Assembly (NCBI GenBank): GCA_016704425.1 | Contig: JADJAC010000008.1 | Coordinates: 62,001 to 126,000 of the forward strand | DNA: 64,000 bases | Direction: 5' to 3' | Origin: Sphingomonadales bacterium | Lineage (GTDB): Bacteria; Pseudomonadota; Alphaproteobacteria; Sphingomonadales; Sphingomonadaceae | In this document: one piece after another, positions 60,423-64,000 of the stretch | Layout: each line of letters begins with the position of its first letter | How positions within the stretch are numbered: position 1 is the first letter of the stretch | The notes under the pieces: model-generated | Database searches by the model: none | What the model saw: only the letters and a program-made list of their open reading frames with translations | What the model was told of the DNA's origin: nothing | Position numbers and translations under genes: made by a program

Positions 60423-63047
60423 GTGACTGCAAACAAGGCGTATCATTTCGGCCGCGGGACTATTGCCGTGCTTTTGCTGGGGTCGGCATTGCCGGCAATT
60501 GCCCAATCCACTTCGCCTGCGCCGACTGCGCCTGCGCCATTGACGGTTAACGGTGGGACGATCAAGTCCATCAACGTTACGGGATCGCAGCGTCTGGAGC
60601 CCGACACGGTGCGCTCATACATCCAGCTTCGCGCCGGTGGTCCCTACACAACCGAGTCGATGGACCAGGCTATTCGGGATCTTTTCGAAACCGAATTGTT
60701 TACTGACGTCCAGATCCGCGATGACAACGGCAATCTGGCGGTTGAGGTCAAGGAAAATCCGGTCATCAACCGCATCATCCTTGAAGGCAACAAGCGCCTC
60801 AAGGAAGACAAGATCAACAAGGAAATCAAGCTCGCACCGCGGCAGATTTTCACACGTTCCAAGGTGCGCGCCGATGTCGCCCGCATAGTCGAGCTTTATC
60901 GTCGCCAAGGTCGCTTCGCGGCGAATGTGGAGCCCAAGATGGTCATGCTCGACCAGAACCGGGTCGATATCGTCTACGAAATTTCCGAAGGGCCGAAATC
61001 CAAGGTCCAGCAGATCAATATTCTCGGGAATGACAAGTTCAGCGACGGTAAGTTGCGCGGTGAGATGGCCACGAAGCAGGCCCGCATAACGCGCATCTTT
61101 TCGTCCGGCGCAAGCTATGATCCCGACAAGCTGGCCTATGACCAGGCAAAGCTGCGCCAGTTTTACCTGACGAATGGCTATGCCGATTTCCGTGTGGTGT
61201 CTGCCGTTGCTGAACTCACGCCCGACAAGAAGGACTTCATCGTCACATATGTGATCGAAGAGGGCGAGCGCTACAAGTTTGGCGATGTCGCGGTGGAAAG
61301 CGAATTGCGGGACTACAAGCCTCAGGTCGAAAAGCTCGCGATCAAGAAGGGCAATTTCTACAATGCCAAGTTGGTCGAGGATACTGTCGACAGCCTGACT
61401 GAAGCGGCAGGCCTGTTCGGCTATGCCTTTGCCGAAGTGAATCCTGAATTCGATCGCGACAAAGAGACGAAGACGATGAATCTCGTCATCAAGGTCAGCG
61501 ACGCGCCGCGCGTCTATGTCGAGCGGATCGACATCAACGGGAATACAAACACGCAGGACAAGGTCGTCCGGCGCGAGTTCCGCGTAGCCGAAGGTGACGC
61601 GTTCAACAGCTTCCAGGTCAAGCGTTCCTCCGACCGCATCCAGTCGCTCGGCTTTTTTCAGGAAAAGCTCGAGATTGAGCAGAAGCAGGGATCAGCCCCG
61701 GACCGGATCATCCTTGAAGCCAATGTCGAAGAACAGTCGACCGGAGAACTCCAGCTGTCCGCCGGTTTCTCGTCGATCGAACGGTTCATCATCAATGCTT
61801 CGATCCGCCAGCGTAACTTCCGCGGCAAGGGGCAGGAATTGCGCGCCAGCGTCAACTATTCGACATTCTCGAAGTCGATAGAGCTCGGGTTCACCGAGCC
61901 CTATTTGCTCGACAAGAATATCGCACTGGGCGGCGATATTTTTCGCAGGGACTACAACAGCTTCAACTTCGTCAACAACAATCGGAACACCACTTACCAG
62001 CAACTTACGACCGGTTTTCAGGTGCGCGTTGGCGTACCTCTGACGGAATTCTGGTCGTTCGCCGGCCGTTACGGTCTGAGCCTGGATGACGTTACGCTGG
62101 ACCGGCAGCAGTTCTTCTTCAACGGTCAATGCGACCCGCTCCTCGCGGGACGTTTCCTCTGCGATGCCATTGGCAAGCGCACGACATCGTCCGTGGGCTA
62201 CAGCCTTGTATTCGACAACCTCAACAACCGGCTGCGGCCAAGCGCTGGGCAACGCGCCGTATTTAGCCAGGATTTTGCCGGACTTGGTGGCAGCGTCAAG
62301 TATCTGCGCACGCGCTTTGATGCAGACAAATATTGGAAAGTCCTGGGCAATTTCATTTTCTCGGTCGGTTTTGAAGCCGGTTATGTCCTTCCGTTTGGCT
62401 CGGATAGAGGGCCCGGTGTTGACAAGGTTCGTCTGACCGACCGGTTCTTCCTTGGCGAACCTGAAATGCGGGGATTTGACATTCGCGGTGTGGGGCCAAG
62501 GGTCCAAAGGCAGCGGTATGATCTTGCCACAGCAACTCTAATCACCGATCGCAACCAAATTACAGATGATGCTTTGGGTGGTCGTGCCTATTACAAAGGC
62601 CGTGTAGAGCTTGAAATTCCACTCGGGTCTGGTGCAAAAAGTCTGGGAATTCGCCCGTCCTTGTTCATGGATGTCGGCTCTGTCTTTGGCGTGCGGCGCC
62701 CCAACCTTACGACCTTGGCCAATTTCACCGATCCGTCAGACAATCGAATCAAATTCCAATGTCGCAATTCGACGACGGGTGTGACGACATTTGCAACCCT
62801 GCAGACACCATCGGCTCCACCCTCAGCTACCAACCAGTTTACGACTTGCCCCAATACCACGACGCCATTTGCTCCTTTCAATGAGAAGTTCCTGGGCGAC
62901 TCGATCAAACCGCGCCTGTCGGTCGGTTTTGGCTTTAACTGGAAATCGCCATTTGGTCCGTTCAGGATCGATATAGCCAAGGCTCTGCTAAAGGAGCCTG
63001 GAGACGAAACGAAATTGTTCACATTCAACGTAGGAACCCAATTCTGA
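60423..63047 (+). CDS. bamA: Outer membrane assembly factor BamA (874 aa)
   Basis: The barrel core of the BAM complex, which folds outer-membrane proteins. A signal peptide (AVLLLGSALPAIAQ) is followed by five POTRA domains (about residues 45-430; INVTGSQRLEPDTVRSYI, VERIDINGNTNTQDKVVRREF). The 16-strand barrel starts near GELQLSAGFSS, with FRGKGQEL, and RGFD/IRGVGPR is the lid lock. It ends in FNVGTQF. Two loops carry cysteine pairs (QCDPLLAGRFLC and a longer insert with FQCRNSTTGV and FTTCPNTTTPF). The start is a GTG at 60423. The stop shares a base with ompH (TGATG). Confidence 0.96.
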   Translation: MTANKAYHFGRGTIAVLLLGSALPAIAQSTSPAPTAPAPLTVNGGTIKSINVTGSQRLEPDTVRSYIQLRAGGPYTTESMDQAIRDLFETELFTDVQIRDDNGNLAVEVKENPVINRIILEGNKRLKEDKINKEIKLAPRQIFTRSKVRADVARIVELYRRQGRFAANVEPKMVMLDQNRVDIVYEISEGPKSKVQQINILGNDKFSDGKLRGEMATKQARITRIFSSGASYDPDKLAYDQAKLRQFYLTNGYADFRVVSAVAELTPDKKDFIVTYVIEEGERYKFGDVAVESELRDYKPQVEKLAIKKGNFYNAKLVEDTVDSLTEAAGLFGYAFAEVNPEFDRDKETKTMNLVIKVSDAPRVYVERIDINGNTNTQDKVVRREFRVAEGDAFNSFQVKRSSDRIQSLGFFQEKLEIEQKQGSAPDRIILEANVEEQSTGELQLSAGFSSIERFIINASIRQRNFRGKGQELRASVNYSTFSKSIELGFTEPYLLDKNIALGGDIFRRDYNSFNFVNNNRNTTYQQLTTGFQVRVGVPLTEFWSFAGRYGLSLDDVTLDRQQFFFNGQCDPLLAGRFLCDAIGKRTTSSVGYSLVFDNLNNRLRPSAGQRAVFSQDFAGLGGSVKYLRTRFDADKYWKVLGNFIFSVGFEAGYVLPFGSDRGPGVDKVRLTDRFFLGEPEMRGFDIRGVGPRVQRQRYDLATATLITDRNQITDDALGGRAYYKGRVELEIPLGSGAKSLGIRPSLFMDVGSVFGVRRPNLTTLANFTDPSDNRIKFQCRNSTTGVTTFATLQTPSAPPSATNQFTTCPNTTTPFAPFNEKFLGDSIKPRLSVGFGFNWKSPFGPFRIDIAKALLKEPGDETKLFTFNVGTQF

Positions 63048-63688
63048 TGAAAACAATGCTCAAGGCTGCTCTTCTGGCAGCAACTCCCGTTCTCGCAGCG
63101 GTCACGTTTCCGGCGATGGCATCGGCTCAAGCTGTCAGCAATGTCGCGGTTGTCGATCTTGAAGAGGCGGTTTCCAAGTCGAATGCCTACAACACCGCCA
63201 TCAGCCAAATCAAAGTGACCTACAAGGCACAGATCGATGCGGCCGATGCACGCGCAAAGGCGTTGACCGCAGAGCTTCAGCCACTTGCTGCGGCTTATCA
63301 GGCGGCAGCCAAGGCGCCGAGTGCGGCGCAGAACCAGGCTGCTCTCCAGCAGCAACTGGCCACGCTGCAACAGCGTGAACAGGCGGCGAATGTTGAAGTC
63401 TCGAAACTGTCTGCGCCCGTAGCACTTGCCCGCGCCTATGCCATCGAGCAGATTCAGATGAAGCTTGAAGCTGCCGTGAATAGTGCGATGACCAAGAAGC
63501 GGATCAACGTTGTTCTGCAGCCGCAAGCCGTTATCAAGGTTCTGCCTGCCGCTGATATTACCAATGATGTGCTGGCCGAACTGAATGTGACAGTACCCAA
63601 TGTCAGCATCACGCCTCCCGCTGGCTGGCAGCCAGGCCAGGCAGGTGCTGCGCAGGCTCCCGCTCAACCTCGGCCGCAAGGCAGGTAA
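63047..63688 (+). CDS. OmpH/Skp-family periplasmic chaperone (213 aa)
   Basis: Skp-like proteins are trimeric periplasmic chaperones that carry unfolded outer-membrane proteins to BAM. The signal peptide (MLKAALLAATPVLAAVTFPA, cleavage near ASA) and SNVAVVDLEEAVSKSNAY are the family's start. A long coiled-coil hairpin follows (Ala/Gln-rich, about residues 60-130), then the second half of the body (INVVLQPQAVIKVLPAADIT). The tail is Pro/Gln/Ala-rich (GWQPGQAGAAQAPAQPRPQG), longer than in E. coli Skp. It sits between bamA and fabZ; the usual lpxD is absent from this spot. Confidence 0.9.
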   Translation: MKTMLKAALLAATPVLAAVTFPAMASAQAVSNVAVVDLEEAVSKSNAYNTAISQIKVTYKAQIDAADARAKALTAELQPLAAAYQAAAKAPSAAQNQAALQQQLATLQQREQAANVEVSKLSAPVALARAYAIEQIQMKLEAAVNSAMTKKRINVVLQPQAVIKVLPAADITNDVLAELNVTVPNVSITPPAGWQPGQAGAAQAPAQPRPQGR

Positions 63689-63696
63689 TTAACCCC

Positions 63697-64000
63697 GTGG
63701 AGAGCGTTGAACAGCAGGGAGTGCCGGCCATCGGTCCGCTCGATGTTCGAGCCGTGATGGCAGCATTGCCGCATCGCTACCCCATGCTTCTGGTCGACCG
63801 GGTCGAGGAGATCATCCCTGACCGGTCGATCGTGGCAATCAAAGCGGTGTCGATCAACGAAGGTTTTTTCAACGGCCATTTCCCCGGGCGGCCAATCATG
63901 CCGGGTGTGCTGATTGTCGAGGCTCTTGCGCAGGCGGCCGGCGTTCTTGCCGTCGAAAGCCTTGGCCTCGCCGGTTCCGGAAAGCTTGTCTACTTCATGG
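63697..64000 (+). CDS. fabZ: 3-hydroxyacyl-ACP dehydratase FabZ (partial, cut by window edge)
   Basis: Removes water from 3-hydroxyacyl-ACP in type II fatty acid synthesis. The frame from a GTG at 63697 gives 101 residues. AALPHRYPMLLVDRVEEI and EGFFNGHFPGRPIMPG carry the catalytic His61, with Glu75 in VLIVEALAQAAG. These are the hallmark of the hot-dog-fold dehydratase; only the C-terminal third is missing. The nine-base gap after the ompH stop implies the same transcript. No strong Shine-Dalgarno precedes the GTG. Confidence 0.93.
   Translation, partial: MESVEQQGVPAIGPLDVRAVMAALPHRYPMLLVDRVEEIIPDRSIVAIKAVSINEGFFNGHFPGRPIMPGVLIVEALAQAAGVLAVESLGLAGSGKLVYFM

Overview
The window looks like chromosome of an alphaproteobacterium of the order Sphingomonadales. 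It is moderately GC-rich by eye. It carries a CckA-type hybrid kinase and alphaproteobacterial LexA (GTTC-N7-GTTC) and CtrA (TTAA-N7-TTAACC) motifs. Gene order and gene families (the tkt-gap-pgk-fda-thiE block, korAB, a TonB-dependent receptor without close transport neighbours, DUF11 surface proteins) also fit sphingomonads. Coding density is very high and most neighbouring genes are joined by 1- or 4-base overlaps (TGATG, ATGA, GTGA). I see no prophage, insertion sequence or CRISPR array.

Layout. 1-3428 (minus): an operon of secreted DUF11-type proteins, the last running off the left edge. 3690-3814: tRNA-Asp and its promoter. 3835-5341 (minus): a small coiled-coil protein, zapA, 6S RNA, 5-formyl-THF cyclo-ligase and a DUF2842 membrane protein. 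5492-12438 (plus): transketolase, GAPDH, PGK, class I aldolase, thiamine phosphate synthase and a CrtC-like protein. 12435-14783 (minus): TonB-dependent receptor. 14887-16083: CoA-transferase. 16074-19870 (minus): a small membrane protein under a perfect CtrA box, then an arginine succinyltransferase (ast) operon with an M20 hydrolase. 20000-25078 (plus): malate synthase G, an SDR, a P450 and TrhO. 25075-27830 (minus): methyltransferase, RppH, a secreted protein and an HSL-type esterase. 27994-30905: KorAB. 30910-32931 (minus): lytic transglycosylase. 32990-37297 (plus): dapA-smpB-DUF2062-cckA. 37428-38501: recA with an SOS box and a strong terminator. 38614-40887 (plus): ureohydrolase, methyltransferase, GST.

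40884-42914 (minus): an EF-G-like GTPase with altered switch II. 43078-45714: alaS. 45701-47473 (minus): a KefB-type antiporter. 47514-48716: a flavin monooxygenase. 48713-49933 (minus): icd. 50044-51572 (plus): psd-pssA. 51578-51790 (minus): a 70-residue membrane protein whose promoter contains a perfect LexA box. 51874-53079 (minus): HD-GYP phosphodiesterase. 53324-64000 (plus): the translation and envelope superoperon rpsB-tsf-pyrH-frr-uppS-cdsA-dxr-rseP-bamA-ompH-fabZ, the last cut by the window edge.

Most of the window is core metabolism and cell-envelope biogenesis. The parts I find most worth following are regulatory and small. One is the unannotated-looking SOS-controlled single-pass membrane protein at 51578-51790, a candidate division inhibitor analogous to Caulobacter SidA. 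The second is the CtrA-box-linked small membrane protein at 16074-16286. The third is the DUF11 surface-protein operon with calcium-loop-like motifs. The fourth is the EF-G paralogue that has lost the switch II histidine.
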